A stretch of 64,000 nt of DNA from Pseudoalteromonas citrea (lineage in GTDB: Bacteria > Pseudomonadota > Gammaproteobacteria > Enterobacterales > Alteromonadaceae), in NCBI RefSeq assembly GCF_000238375.3, contig NZ_AHBZ03000027.1, positions 248,001 through 312,000 of the forward strand, written 5' to 3'. A program made the position numbers and the translations under genes. Within the stretch, counting starts at the first letter, position 1. The number at the start of each line of letters is the position of its first letter. Shown in pieces: positions 35,134-44,077 of the stretch. The notes beneath the pieces are model-generated. The model saw only the letters and a list, made by a program, of their open reading frames with translations. It made no database searches and was not told the origin of the DNA.

Positions 35134-35330
35134 TTAATCTCAGGTTTGGATAAGGGTTTTGGAATAGAAAATGTTTTGAAAACAAACTTACATACAATCC
35201 AATGATGATATTTTGCTCAATATCAAGGCGCTTTTATGCAGTAATAGCGGGCTATTACAAATGAAAGCAACGCCGAGAGTGAGCAAAATAGCTTTATTGG
35301 GCAAATTCGCTTATCCAGAGTTGAGGTTAA
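35134..35330. repeat. MITE-like repeat of about 197 bp
   Basis: The ends TTAATCTCAGGTTTGGATAAG and CTTATCCAGAGTTGAGGTTAA are inverted repeats matching at 17 of 21 positions. Inside are nested inverted repeats (TTTTGCTC and GAGCAAAA; GTAATAGC and GCTATTAC; AAGGCG and CGCC). No open frame is present. The structure fits a non-autonomous element that folds into a long hairpin. It lies between the porin terminator and hmp. Confidence 0.65.
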
Positions 35331-35335
35331 ATAGT

Positions 35336-36493
35336 TTATAGAGACTCATGTGGCCCAAATACTTCATATAAAATGCGGGCTTGTGCAACCCCCAGTGACA
35401 GTAACTGGGCTTTCATTGCCGCCATAAAGGGGGTTGGGCCGCACAAATAAAACTCTCCATTAGTGAGAGGTAATGTGAGCGGAGTTAAATCAATACGGCC
35501 CTGATGATATTGACTTGGACCTTGTTCGTACCATATGTCTGCTTCAATATTGGGGGTGCTGTTTGTAAGCGTATTAACACGGTTTGCAAAGCTGTGCTCG
35601 GTACTATCGATACACGCGTGGAGAAACTGCGTTTTTACGCCAGGTTTTGACGCAGCAATAGACTCTAGCATAGCCATCATTGGGGTAATGCCGACACCGG
35701 CACTGATGAGCACTTTGGGTGAATCGGTTTGTTGCAGCATGAAGTCACCTGCTGGTGGGCTGAGTTTGACAATATCTCCAACGTTTAAGCTGTGCATATG
35801 ACCAGAGACCAACCCTTGTTGTTTTACGCTTATGCGATAGCCATTACTTTGTTGAACGCCAGAGAGTGAATATTGGCGTATTTGTATGTTGTTACATCCT
35901 TTGGGTTTAACATGTACGCTAATATATTGTCCTGCTTGAAAGCCAACCACTGGTTTGTTATCGGCTGAACGTAGATAAAAGCTTTTTACTTTGGCTGACT
36001 CTTGCACAATCTCATCAATCACGAAGTCCCTGGTGTTGCGCCACCCGCCTTGCTTACTTTCAGTGGTTTTATAAATGCCTTCTTCTTGTGTAATAAATAC
36101 ATCAGCTAGCAATGCATAAGCTTCACGCCAAGCTTGCTCTATATCAGGAGTAAACTCATTCGGTGCCAGCTCTTTCAGGGTTTCAATAAGGTGTGTTCCC
36201 ACAATGTCATAATGGTGTGGCTGAATGTTTAAACTGGCATGTTTATGATTGATCCGTTCAACGGCAGCAGCAAGCACAGGTAAGTTATCAATGTGTGTCG
36301 CGTAAGCCGCCAAAGCGTTAAATAAGGCAAACTGTTGCTTTTTGCTTTGTTGATTACTCATGTTAAAAATATCATTCAGTTCAGGGTTATGCGTAAACAT
36401 GCGATCATAAAAGTGTGCAGTGACAGCAGTACCAGCTTGAGAAAGTAAAGGAATTGTACTTTTAACAAGTGCAATGGTGTTGTTTGATAACAT
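35336..36493 (-). CDS. hmp: Flavohemoprotein (nitric oxide dioxygenase)
   Basis: A 385-residue Hmp that uses oxygen and NAD(P)H to convert nitric oxide to nitrate. The N-terminal globin domain (about 1-140) carries the proximal His region INHKHASLNIQPHHY. The FAD domain has RQYSLSG and the NAD domain has SAGVGITPMMAML and FYLCGPTPFM. ATG at 36493 has GGAG 6 nt upstream; an upstream TTG at 36505 is in frame but less likely. It lies last in a - strand unit after nnrS, divergent from norR, which fits nitric oxide induction. Confidence 0.93.
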   Translation of the reverse strand: MLSNNTIALVKSTIPLLSQAGTAVTAHFYDRMFTHNPELNDIFNMSNQQSKKQQFALFNALAAYATHIDNLPVLAAAVERINHKHASLNIQPHHYDIVGTHLIETLKELAPNEFTPDIEQAWREAYALLADVFITQEEGIYKTTESKQGGWRNTRDFVIDEIVQESAKVKSFYLRSADNKPVVGFQAGQYISVHVKPKGCNNIQIRQYSLSGVQQSNGYRISVKQQGLVSGHMHSLNVGDIVKLSPPAGDFMLQQTDSPKVLISAGVGITPMMAMLESIAASKPGVKTQFLHACIDSTEHSFANRVNTLTNSTPNIEADIWYEQGPSQYHQGRIDLTPLTLPLTNGEFYLCGPTPFMAAMKAQLLSLGVAQARILYEVFGPHESL

Positions 36494-36516
36494 TGAATTC
36501 TCCAATAGGAAATAGA

Positions 36517-37734
36517 TTAACCACGACGCCCGTCAACACGTTTTTGTGTTAAGACGCTAAAATAAGAAATACTGAATAGGATAAAAGCAGCAGCCCAGAG
36601 CACTGCGCTGCATAACCACGCTAAAGGTGGGCCAATGAAATACGGTAAAAAAGCACGTATCGCCGCACCACAAGCAAGGAGCATAAAAGCGACAGACATA
36701 GCGTGGCTAACATTCAGTGCTCGACCGGTATGACCCAGTGAAACGCGTGCGATCATGGCTAAAATAGTTAAGCCAATTCCGCCTAACGTAATAAGGTGAA
36801 GCGCATCGGTAAAGTTAATTACAGGAAGAAAAAAGCTGAGTCCGCAAAATAATAATCCGATAGCAGCAAGCAGATAGCCCAGGTGTAAAGACCAAAGTAG
36901 CGGGACATGGCGTATATTGAGGTCAAACCACAGTCCGCTGCGTAGCAAATGAATTGTAGCGCCAAGCACGATGAGGTAGCCTGGATTGAGTGCCACATTG
37001 AACAATTGACTTAATGCAAACCCGCACATACCCAACACGCTAAAAACGAGTAGCGCTTTATCGAGACGAGGTGTATGTACTTGATGTGCTAGTGTGAGCC
37101 CTCTGGCGGTAAAAAAGGGGATAACTCGACCCCCGACTATGCCAATTAACAGCATAAACCCAAGCACGGCAAGTTGACTGAAAGTGCGTGCACTGGCAAA
37201 TTGGCCTTGGGAGCTTAGTACTAAAAACAGTAGGTTAAAAACACACAAAGCGGTTAAAATTGCGATAAATAGGTAGTTTTTCTTTGATTTCGCACCGATC
37301 AACATGTTACTCAAGCACCCAATCGACGCTAACCAAAAGGCCAATTGTCCGAGGATAACTGCGGGCAGGTATTGCGGCTGCATAACAAAAATAATGCGAG
37401 TGGCTGCCCAAATAAGCACTAGTGCCATTAGCTTTGCACCAGACAGCGTGGGGATACTGGTCCAGGTTTGTGCTGCGGTGAGTAAAAAACCAACGGCAAT
37501 AGCGCTCGTAAAGGCGAATATCATTTCATGGGCATGCCATAGCGTAGCAGGGAAAGTTGCTTGCCATTGAAAGTGGCCGCTCAGCACCATAGCCCACACA
37601 ATAATTGCGATGATACTCCAGACGCTGGCAAGTAAGAAAAAGGGTCGAAAAGGCATCATAAATACAGGCCACTGAGCAATTTGATACCATTTGTATTGCG
37701 CTAAAACTGGCTCTTCTAGGTTTATCGGCCGCAT
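36517..37734 (-). CDS. nnrS: NnrS-family heme/copper membrane protein
   Basis: A 405-residue polytopic protein with about 12 TM helices. Motifs include FRPFFLLASVWSII, LWHAHEMIFAF, the GGRVIPFFTARGL loop and LHLITLGGIG. NnrS proteins protect against nitrosative stress and are controlled by NO regulators in Vibrio and Rhodobacter. ATG at 37734 overlaps the stop of the small gene upstream (TAATG) and has GGAGGT 6-7 nt before it, so an 11-codon longer frame is rejected. Stop to the hmp start is 23 nt. Confidence 0.9.
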   Translation of the reverse strand: MRPINLEEPVLAQYKWYQIAQWPVFMMPFRPFFLLASVWSIIAIIVWAMVLSGHFQWQATFPATLWHAHEMIFAFTSAIAVGFLLTAAQTWTSIPTLSGAKLMALVLIWAATRIIFVMQPQYLPAVILGQLAFWLASIGCLSNMLIGAKSKKNYLFIAILTALCVFNLLFLVLSSQGQFASARTFSQLAVLGFMLLIGIVGGRVIPFFTARGLTLAHQVHTPRLDKALLVFSVLGMCGFALSQLFNVALNPGYLIVLGATIHLLRSGLWFDLNIRHVPLLWSLHLGYLLAAIGLLFCGLSFFLPVINFTDALHLITLGGIGLTILAMIARVSLGHTGRALNVSHAMSVAFMLLACGAAIRAFLPYFIGPPLAWLCSAVLWAAAFILFSISYFSVLTQKRVDGRRG

Positions 37735-37958
37735 TAACGCACCTCCATATTGAGATGGTACTGGCAAACGCAGCGCAGCACATAACTCAACTTGAATAGT
37801 CCTGCGAGTACAATGCTACTGATGTGGCTGGCGACTTGTGCTGGTAAGCTAAGGTGATGCGCCAGCGGGTAACTCATAAGTACACTGACAATAAAAAGTA
37901 ATAAAAAAGTAGCAAGTGCCGTATTGGAATAATATAAGTGTTGATGCGATAAGGTCAT
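37734..37958 (-). CDS. Small membrane protein ahead of nnrS
   Basis: A 74-residue protein with two hydrophobic helices (about 14-32 and 44-65) and a short histidine-containing N-terminus. ATG at 37958 follows AGGTG by 7 nt. Its stop overlaps the nnrS start, so the two are coupled and likely act together. It lies first after the sigma-54 promoter at 37995-38011. I do not recognise the family. A role in the NO response is inferred from position. Confidence 0.7.
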   Translation of the reverse strand: MTLSHQHLYYSNTALATFLLLFIVSVLMSYPLAHHLSLPAQVASHISSIVLAGLFKLSYVLRCVCQYHLNMEVR

Positions 37959-37994
37959 AAAATTCACCTGACTATGAGTATGTTAATTCTGTTA

Positions 37995-38011
37995 TTGCAG
38001 GGGCTATGCCA
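37995..38011 (-). promoter_or_regulatory. Sigma-54 promoter for the small gene/nnrS/hmp unit
   Basis: On the - strand TGGCATA, GCCC and CTGCA give -24 and -12 elements at the proper spacing. It faces the operon whose first gene starts at 37958. NorR sites lie upstream at 38065-38118. NorR is a sigma-54 activator, so promoter, activator sites and activator gene fit together. Confidence 0.85.
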
Positions 38012-38064
38012 AATTAAATTTTTATATTAATCAGTTGCTTAGTTTTTATCGCTTTACGGTTAGA

Positions 38065-38118
38065 GTCACTTTGACCTATTATTTATATGTTTAAAAATAG
38101 CAAAAAGGTCAATATGAC
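38065..38118. promoter_or_regulatory. Two NorR binding sites
   Basis: GTCACTTTGAC at 38065-38075 and GTCAATATGAC at 38108-38118 match the NorR consensus GT-N7-AC with inner CA/TG symmetry. Centres are 43 bp apart. The second abuts the norR start codon, so it may also mediate autoregulation. E. coli norVW has three such sites; a clear third was not seen. Confidence 0.75.
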
Positions 38119-39681
38119 ATGGATCAAAGAGCGCTCTCGCAACTTTTAACATTTAGCGCGTTGTTAACTAAAGCGTTGCCGAAGCATACAGAGCAAAACT
38201 TGAATCAGTTTTATAGTGGAGCAGTACAAGCTCTGAAAACATGCGTGAGTGCAGATGCGGTTGCGCTGTTGCTGCACCAAAACGGGGCTCTGGTGCCAGT
38301 GGCAATTGAGGGGTTGACTCGAGAGGCCTTTGGTAGGCGCTTTGTGATAAACGATCATCCTCGCTTATTTACAATAAGTGAGAGCAGCAAGCCGGTTATT
38401 TTTGATGAAAATAGCACTTTGCCGGATCCATATGACGGTTTGTTGTTAGCACAAGAAGGGGATATTCCCGTGCATGCTTGTATGGGCATACCCCTCTACC
38501 ATCAGCAAGAGCTGCAAGGCGTGTTAACGTTAGACAGCTTAACTCCTGGAGTATTTAAGCAATACTCTATGCCATTTCTGCAAACCATTAACGATATTTT
38601 TGCTGAGCATTTAACTGTGGCACTTAATTGTGAAAAATTGCTGCGTAAGGCCCGCCATGGCGATGCTTTAGTCTCGGAGCTAAGCCAAACAAGCCATGAA
38701 ATGGTTGGTGACAGTGCACTCATGGCTTCGCTAAAAAGTGATATTGAGCTAGTCGCAAGCTCTGATTTTACCGTATTAGTCTTAGGTGAAACTGGGACGG
38801 GAAAGGAATTAGTTGCACGGAACATTCATGGCGCTTCGCGCCGTGCAAAACAAGTATTTGTGCAGGTTAATTGTGCATCATTACCGGAAAACTTGGCTGA
38901 AAGTGAGTTTTTTGGCCATCGTAAGGGATCATTTACCGGCGCTGACAAACACCGAGATGGTAAATTTTTATTGGCTGATGGGGGCACTTTATTTCTTGAT
39001 GAAATAGGAGAGCTGCCATTACATATTCAAAGTAAATTATTACGGGTGCTACAAAGTGGAGAGATTCAGCCTGTAGGCGCTGATAGTACTCAGCAGGTAA
39101 ATGTACGTATTGTTGCTGCGACAAATCGAGATTTAAAAGCTGAGGTTGAAGCTGGCCGGTTTCGTGCCGATTTGTATCATAGGCTAAGTGTATACCCTCT
39201 GTTAGTGCCTCCGTTAAGAGCCAGAGGCCATGATATTCCCCTTTTAGCGGGCTTTTTTATTGAACAAGTACGAAAAAAACTCGGGATCATGCAGCTTACT
39301 TTGAGCACGCAATTACAAGATACACTGTGCAAGTACGATTGGCCGGGCAACATTCGAGAGCTGGAGCATGTGATCAGTCGCAGTGCACTCAAAGCAAAGC
39401 AAGCACAGTGGCAGCAAAAGATTGTCAGAATTGAATTGGAACATAGTGAGCTAAACCCAGAATATGACACGATAACCCCAAAAGCCACGACTCAAGTGAT
39501 GAATGACTATGATGTTCCTTTTAAAGAATTAGTTGATAATTTTCAAAAGTTACACATTATTGAAACGCTTAAAAGGCACCAACTTAATTGGGCTGCGACA
39601 GCGCGAGCATTACAAATGGATAGAGCAAATCTTGTTCGGTTGGCTAAGCGTTTGGGAATAGAAATTACTAAAAACTTATAA
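38119..39681 (+). CDS. norR: NorR: nitric-oxide-sensing sigma-54 activator
   Basis: A 520-residue regulator with an N-terminal GAF domain (about 20-175) that binds NO at a non-heme iron. The AAA+ domain has Walker A GETGTGKELVARNIH and the loop GSFTGADKHR, where the usual GAFTGA is GSFTGA. The C-terminal HTH is WAATARALQMDRANLVRLAKRL. It is divergent from the small gene/nnrS/hmp operon. Family knowledge says it activates NO-detoxification genes; the neighbouring sites support this. The Phe to Ser-Phe variation is common in NorR relatives and not alarming. Confidence 0.93.
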   Translation: MDQRALSQLLTFSALLTKALPKHTEQNLNQFYSGAVQALKTCVSADAVALLLHQNGALVPVAIEGLTREAFGRRFVINDHPRLFTISESSKPVIFDENSTLPDPYDGLLLAQEGDIPVHACMGIPLYHQQELQGVLTLDSLTPGVFKQYSMPFLQTINDIFAEHLTVALNCEKLLRKARHGDALVSELSQTSHEMVGDSALMASLKSDIELVASSDFTVLVLGETGTGKELVARNIHGASRRAKQVFVQVNCASLPENLAESEFFGHRKGSFTGADKHRDGKFLLADGGTLFLDEIGELPLHIQSKLLRVLQSGEIQPVGADSTQQVNVRIVAATNRDLKAEVEAGRFRADLYHRLSVYPLLVPPLRARGHDIPLLAGFFIEQVRKKLGIMQLTLSTQLQDTLCKYDWPGNIRELEHVISRSALKAKQAQWQQKIVRIELEHSELNPEYDTITPKATTQVMNDYDVPFKELVDNFQKLHIIETLKRHQLNWAATARALQMDRANLVRLAKRLGIEITKNL

Positions 39682-39919
39682 TCCTCTGAATTATATCGGC
39701 TTTTTATATTGTTGGTGGTTGCCTATCGAAGATATAAAACATTACGAAAAAGGTATTGGTATTAGTACTCGTATTAGCAATGAAAATAAGTCTCAATAAT
39801 GTTATAAGTTGTTTATTTTAAAAGAATATATTAAAAAAACTATTAGTTTTAAATTATCTTGATTCGTACATATTTTGGACTAGGGTTAGAGGGCAAGTAA
39901 CTTTTAACTAGGGGGCCCT

Positions 39920-40390
39920 ATGCAGGGTAACAAGAAAGTCCTTACAGTATTAAACCAAATGCTGACGTTTGAACTGACTTCGATTAATCAGTATTTTCTT
40001 CATGCTCGTATGTATAAGAACTGGGGCTTAGAAGAATTAAATGAAAAAGCCTATAAGAAATCAATTAAAGACATGAAGCAGGCAGATGAACTGATTGAAC
40101 GCATTTTGTTCTTAGAAGGTCTACCAAATTTACAGCATTTAGAAAAGCTGCGCATTGGTGAGCATACAGAAGAGATGCTTGCGTGTGATATGGCATTTGA
40201 GCTTGAGCAGGTACCTGCGCTAAAAGATGCCATTGCATTATGCGAGGCCGAACAAGACTTTATTAGCCGAGATTTATTGGAAGATTTACTTGAGTATGAA
40301 GAAGAGTATGTCGATTGGTTAGAAACACAACAGTTCTTGATTAAAAATACAGGTATTGAGAACTACCTACAATCACAAATTGAGGAGTAA
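39920..40390 (+). CDS. bfr: Bacterioferritin subunit, heme-binding type
   Basis: A 156-residue four-helix ferritin subunit. Compared with E. coli Bfr, the ferroxidase ligands are changed: Glu51 to Asp, His54 to Gln (KDMKQADE) and His130 to Tyr (EEEYVDW). The heme ligand Met52 is kept. This subunit probably binds heme but has a poor or absent ferroxidase centre. It is first of a two-gene operon, 3 nt before the second subunit, and the two likely form mixed cages for iron storage. Confidence 0.9.
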   Translation: MQGNKKVLTVLNQMLTFELTSINQYFLHARMYKNWGLEELNEKAYKKSIKDMKQADELIERILFLEGLPNLQHLEKLRIGEHTEEMLACDMAFELEQVPALKDAIALCEAEQDFISRDLLEDLLEYEEEYVDWLETQQFLIKNTGIENYLQSQIEE

Positions 40391-40393
40391 CGT

Positions 40394-40879
40394 ATGCAAG
40401 GCAGTAAAAAGATTATTGACCTATTAAATAAGCAGCTGACCTTAGAGTTAACCTCAATGGATCAGTACTTGGCACATTCTAAAATGTATGAAGATTGGGG
40501 ATTAGAAAAGCTGGGTGAGAAGCTCGCTCATGAGTTTGATGAAGAACTAGATCATGCTAAAGCGATCATAGAGCGCATTTTGTTTTTAGAGGGGGAGCCT
40601 GACACTGCATCACGGGATCCTATCAATGTTGGCGACAACGTGAAGCAAATGCTGGAAAATGACTTAGCGGCTGAAATGACGGTGGCTGCGAGCTTAGTCA
40701 ACCTCATTACAGAGTGTGAAAAAGAGAAAGATTATGTGACGCGAGAAATCTTAGAGACATTACTCGACGATACAGAAACTGATCATATCTATTGGTTAGA
40801 GCAACACTTAGGACTTATCAAACTAATAGGGCTACAAAACTACATTCAAAGCCAGATGAATGGCGGTGCAGCCACTTAG
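40394..40879 (+). CDS. bfr: Bacterioferritin subunit, ferroxidase type
   Basis: A 161-residue subunit that complements the one upstream. The ferroxidase ligands are intact: Glu18, Glu51 and His54 (FDEELDHAK), Glu127 and His130 (TETDHIYW). The heme-ligating Met52 is replaced by Leu. A catalytic, heme-poor chain paired with a heme-binding one is known from Neisseria and Pseudomonas. A terminator follows. Confidence 0.9.
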   Translation: MQGSKKIIDLLNKQLTLELTSMDQYLAHSKMYEDWGLEKLGEKLAHEFDEELDHAKAIIERILFLEGEPDTASRDPINVGDNVKQMLENDLAAEMTVAASLVNLITECEKEKDYVTREILETLLDDTETDHIYWLEQHLGLIKLIGLQNYIQSQMNGGAAT

Positions 40880-40899
40880 GTAAAGCAAAAATGATTGCC

Positions 40900-40930
40900 A
40901 AAGGCTGCACCTGCAGCCTTTTTGTTTTTT
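40900..40930 (+). terminator. Terminator of the bacterioferritin operon
   Basis: AAGGCTG and CAGCCTT form a 7-bp stem (extendable) around CACCTG, followed by TTTGTTTTTT. It lies just after the second subunit. Confidence 0.85.
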
Positions 40931-41070
40931 AACCTTAACTTTGATTTTAGTCGAGGCGCAAGCACCTTGCGTTTACTCAATTGCAATAAGTACCTCTAAT
41001 TTATGCTGAGCTACTGCTACGTACACCATTATTATTTGCCCAATCGTCATTTATTTTCGATTTATTAACC

Positions 41071-41164
41071 TGCTTACTGCTTACTGCTTACTGCTTACTG
41101 CTTACTGCTTACTGCTTACTGCTTACTGCTTACTGCTTACTGCTTACTGCTTACTGCTGCTTAC
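41071..41164 (+). repeat. Heptanucleotide microsatellite (TGCTTAC)12
   Basis: Twelve perfect TGCTTAC copies run from 41071 to 41154; after a TGC interruption one more copy follows (41158-41164). The unit length is not a multiple of three, so copy changes would shift spacing by 7 bp. The array lies about 130 bp before the TetR start codon and outside any gene. Slipped-strand variation could alter spacing of upstream control elements. Confidence 0.95.
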
Positions 41165-41176
41165 TACTAATAAAAA

Positions 41177-41277
41177 ACGAGCTTCGTATTGTATGACTAT
41201 GAGGCTTATACACATTATTTTTATGGGAATTGGTTGTAATTTGCAAAGTTAGCTATATTATAAAAACGAACGTTCGT
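41177..41277. promoter_or_regulatory. TetR-type operators: ACGAACGTTCGT and ACGAGCTTCGT
   Basis: ACGAACGTTCGT at 41266-41277 is a perfect 12-bp palindrome 15 bp before the TetR ATG. It lies next to an AT-rich TATATTATAA stretch that could be the -10 box. A related imperfect site, ACGAGCTTCGT, lies at 41177-41187. Autorepression by the TetR protein is the likely role. Confidence 0.7.
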
Positions 41278-41292
41278 ACTTTTTTGGTGTGT

Positions 41293-41874
41293 ATGAAAAA
41301 AGGAAAACAAACAAAGCAGCAAATCCTAGCGACAGCGCTCAATGTTGCTACGGCTACTAGCTTAAATGACTTAACAATTGGTGGCCTTGCATCCATAGCT
41401 GGTATGTCTAAGTCGGGTCTATTTAGCCACTTTAACTCCAAAGAAAACCTGCAATTAGAAGTGCTTGAGTACGCTCAAACGATTTTTATTGATGAAGTGA
41501 TAGCACCGGTAAATTCGGTGAAGCCTGCTTTAGATAGGTTATTATTTACGATGGACTATTGGTTAGATTGGTATCAGTCACAAGGCAATAGTTGTATTTT
41601 TGTTGCAGCCTCAGTGGAGTTTGATGAGCAACCTGGTGCGGTGAGAGATCTAGTGAAAAAGCTTTTACAGCAATGGCTTGTGTACTTAACTGGGATGGTT
41701 GAGCAGGCCATTAATGAAGGGGCAATGTGTGGCGATGCAGAACAGATTGTTTTTGAACTGTATTCTTTATACCTAGGCTCTCAACACATGGGGTGGGTTG
41801 GTTTTGAAGATGATCAACATTCACGTTTTAAAACGGCTTTAGATTCACTAATTAGTCGCCATCAACAAATTTAA
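41293..41874 (+). CDS. TetR-family transcriptional regulator
   Basis: A 193-residue repressor with an N-terminal HTH (LTIGGLASIAGMSKSGLFSHFNSKENL) and a C-terminal ligand domain (TetR_C-like, with YWLDWYQ and CIFVAASVEFDE). ATG at 41293 is used; the longer frame from TTG 41230 would run through the operator. The alpha/beta hydrolase gene starts 15 nt downstream, so it is probably co-transcribed and its substrate or product may be the ligand. Confidence 0.88.
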   Translation: MKKGKQTKQQILATALNVATATSLNDLTIGGLASIAGMSKSGLFSHFNSKENLQLEVLEYAQTIFIDEVIAPVNSVKPALDRLLFTMDYWLDWYQSQGNSCIFVAASVEFDEQPGAVRDLVKKLLQQWLVYLTGMVEQAINEGAMCGDAEQIVFELYSLYLGSQHMGWVGFEDDQHSRFKTALDSLISRHQQI

Positions 41875-41889
41875 TGAGAAGAGTCAGCA

Positions 41890-42741
41890 ATGAGCAGTAA
41901 AATATATTTTTCAGAACAAGAGAATGGTCGTAGTACAAGGTTTTATATGGTTCAGGCAATATCAAGAATAGCCAATAAAATCGCCCCAAAGATCACACTC
42001 AAATATACTCAGAAACTACTTATGACGCCTGTGCGTCACAATAGTAAACAGCCGGTTCCTCCGTATTTTAATTCTGAAACGATAGAAAGCTCGCTTGGCA
42101 ACATACATGTGATTAGTGCTGGCGAAGGCCCTGTTGTTTTATTTACTCATGGTTGGTCTGGCAGTGCGAGTCAATTTTACCCCTTGATGGAATATATTGC
42201 TCAGCTTGGCTTTAAAGTGGTGGCATTTGATCACTATGGACATGGGAAAAGTGCGGGGAACCAAGCCAATTTACCCAAATTTATTCGTGCATTAGAAGCC
42301 GTATTATCATCGCTGCCCGGTCCGACGAAAGCAATTGTTAGTCACTCTATGGCAACTATTGCGGCATTAAACTTAGGTGCTCACACCACGCAACATATAT
42401 TAATTGCCCCTCCATTTGATTTTTATACTGGATTCAAATCGAGAATTTTGTCCACGGGGATATCTGAGTCTTTATTTACTGGAGTTCTAGCGTCAATAGA
42501 GCATAAACATAAAATGGAATTTAAGACTTTACTACCAGAACAACATGTAGGTAATCATGAAAAGATCAGTATTATTCATGATAAAGAAGACAAATTTGCG
42601 GAGCATGATTTGGCTTATCAACAGGCTCAGTTACATGAACATGTAACCATTGTATCTACACAAGGGTTAGGGCATGGGCGAATACTCAAATCCCCTCAGG
42701 TATTTGAGCTAGTGGCAAAGCAATTAACCAAGGTTATCTAA
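41890..42741 (+). CDS. Alpha/beta hydrolase, co-transcribed with TetR
   Basis: A 283-residue alpha/beta hydrolase without a signal peptide. The oxyanion motif FTHGWSGSASQFYP is followed by the nucleophile elbow VSHSMATIAAL, Asp in IHDKEDKFA and His in GLGHGRIL. The elbow is S-H-S-M-A, not G-x-S-x-G, which is a common relaxation in this fold. The substrate is unknown; an ester or lactone is possible. The link to the TetR gene suggests induction by its substrate. Confidence 0.82.
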   Translation: MSSKIYFSEQENGRSTRFYMVQAISRIANKIAPKITLKYTQKLLMTPVRHNSKQPVPPYFNSETIESSLGNIHVISAGEGPVVLFTHGWSGSASQFYPLMEYIAQLGFKVVAFDHYGHGKSAGNQANLPKFIRALEAVLSSLPGPTKAIVSHSMATIAALNLGAHTTQHILIAPPFDFYTGFKSRILSTGISESLFTGVLASIEHKHKMEFKTLLPEQHVGNHEKISIIHDKEDKFAEHDLAYQQAQLHEHVTIVSTQGLGHGRILKSPQVFELVAKQLTKVI

Positions 42742-42826
42742 ATAAATTTACTTTACGGACTCTACAATTAGGCTGAACTAAGCTATTTTTAAGTATTGAA
42801 AATATACAGCTAATTATGGACTATGA

Positions 42827-44077
42827 ATGACAAAATCAACGCTGTGGCTAGTGTTATTGGCAGTGCTATTAAGCTCTTACTTTGTTGTGGCGGAGCCCGA
42901 CAAAAAAATAAGAATTTATCACGATTCAGATTATTCCAACCACAATGAGTCTGCGTTAGCTATGAAAATGGGCTTTATGACAGCGCTTGCGCACGTAGAT
43001 CATAAGGTACAAGGGTTCAATATTGAATTTGTTGAAAAGGACCATAGAGGCAATAGTAACCGCAGTCTGTTGCACATGCGTCAATTTTTGAAAGATCCTG
43101 AGGCATTGTTAGTATTAGGGGGGTTACATTCACCGCCTTATATCAAAAACCGTACCTATATTAATGAAAGTGAAATTTTGCTACTCGTTCCTTGGGCCGC
43201 TGGTGGCCCAATTACACGTTACCCAAACGAGAGTAACTGGGTATTTCGTGTATCAATTGATGATACGAAAGCAGGCTATAAAATGGCTAATTTTGCGGTC
43301 GATAAATTGGCATGTAAAACTCCTCATATGTTACTTGAACGCACGCCATGGGGCGAGTCAAATGAAAAGACAATGCGTAAGGCATTGTCAAATAGGTCAT
43401 TTAACAAAGAAGAGCTAAAAGTCACGTGGTTTAATTGGAATACGCAACTCAATCGTAGCAAAATCATTTTGCGAGATATTGTTAACTCACCTGCGGACTG
43501 TATTTTATTCGTTGGTAATGCAATTGAAGGCCAGTACTTTGTTAATGCGATGGCGAGTTTACCTAAAAATCTTAGATTGCCAATTGTAAGCCACTGGGGG
43601 ATCACAGGGGGCAACTTCTATCATGAGGTTAAGAACCAACTTGAGTCGCATGTTTCATTAAACTTTATACAAAGCTGTTTTTCATTTAAACATAACCCAC
43701 TGACAGATGAGGCAATGCAGGTAATCAAAGAAGCAAAAGCGTTGTTTCCTGAACATGCATTAGACTTAAAAACTTTAAGCGCGCCAGCGGGGTTTATTCA
43801 TAGTTATGATTTTGGAAAAATATTGATAGCAGCGCTGCGGCAGACACCTTTAACGGGAAATATGAAGCAAGATCGCAAAAGATTAAAATCCGCGTTAGAA
43901 AACTTACAACAGCCAGTTAATGGATTAATTAAAACGTATAAAACCCCCTTCTCTCAATGGGAAAAAACTAACCCTGATGCGCATGAGGCACTTGGCCTTG
44001 ATGATATTTGTATGGCGAGCTTTGATAAATGGGGTGGAATTGATGTACTCCCAAATGTTTTACAAGAGTCGCGATGA
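42827..44077 (+). CDS. Periplasmic binding protein (LivJ-like), partner of the hybrid kinase
   Basis: A 416-residue type-I periplasmic binding protein with a signal peptide (to about FVVAEP). It has the bilobed pattern of Leu/Ile/Val-binding relatives (LVLGGLHSPP, VPWAAGGPIT, RVSIDDTKAGYKMANFA). No ABC transporter is nearby. Its stop overlaps the start of the hybrid kinase (ATGA), so it probably delivers the ligand signal to the kinase's periplasmic domain, as LuxP does for LuxQ. The ligand is unknown. Confidence 0.78.
   Translation: MTKSTLWLVLLAVLLSSYFVVAEPDKKIRIYHDSDYSNHNESALAMKMGFMTALAHVDHKVQGFNIEFVEKDHRGNSNRSLLHMRQFLKDPEALLVLGGLHSPPYIKNRTYINESEILLLVPWAAGGPITRYPNESNWVFRVSIDDTKAGYKMANFAVDKLACKTPHMLLERTPWGESNEKTMRKALSNRSFNKEELKVTWFNWNTQLNRSKIILRDIVNSPADCILFVGNAIEGQYFVNAMASLPKNLRLPIVSHWGITGGNFYHEVKNQLESHVSLNFIQSCFSFKHNPLTDEAMQVIKEAKALFPEHALDLKTLSAPAGFIHSYDFGKILIAALRQTPLTGNMKQDRKRLKSALENLQQPVNGLIKTYKTPFSQWEKTNPDAHEALGLDDICMASFDKWGGIDVLPNVLQESR

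Noticed and set aside
41071-41164. Regular short repeats as a possible CRISPR array
   Set aside because: Units are 7 bp with no spacers and no cas genes nearby; this is a simple microsatellite.
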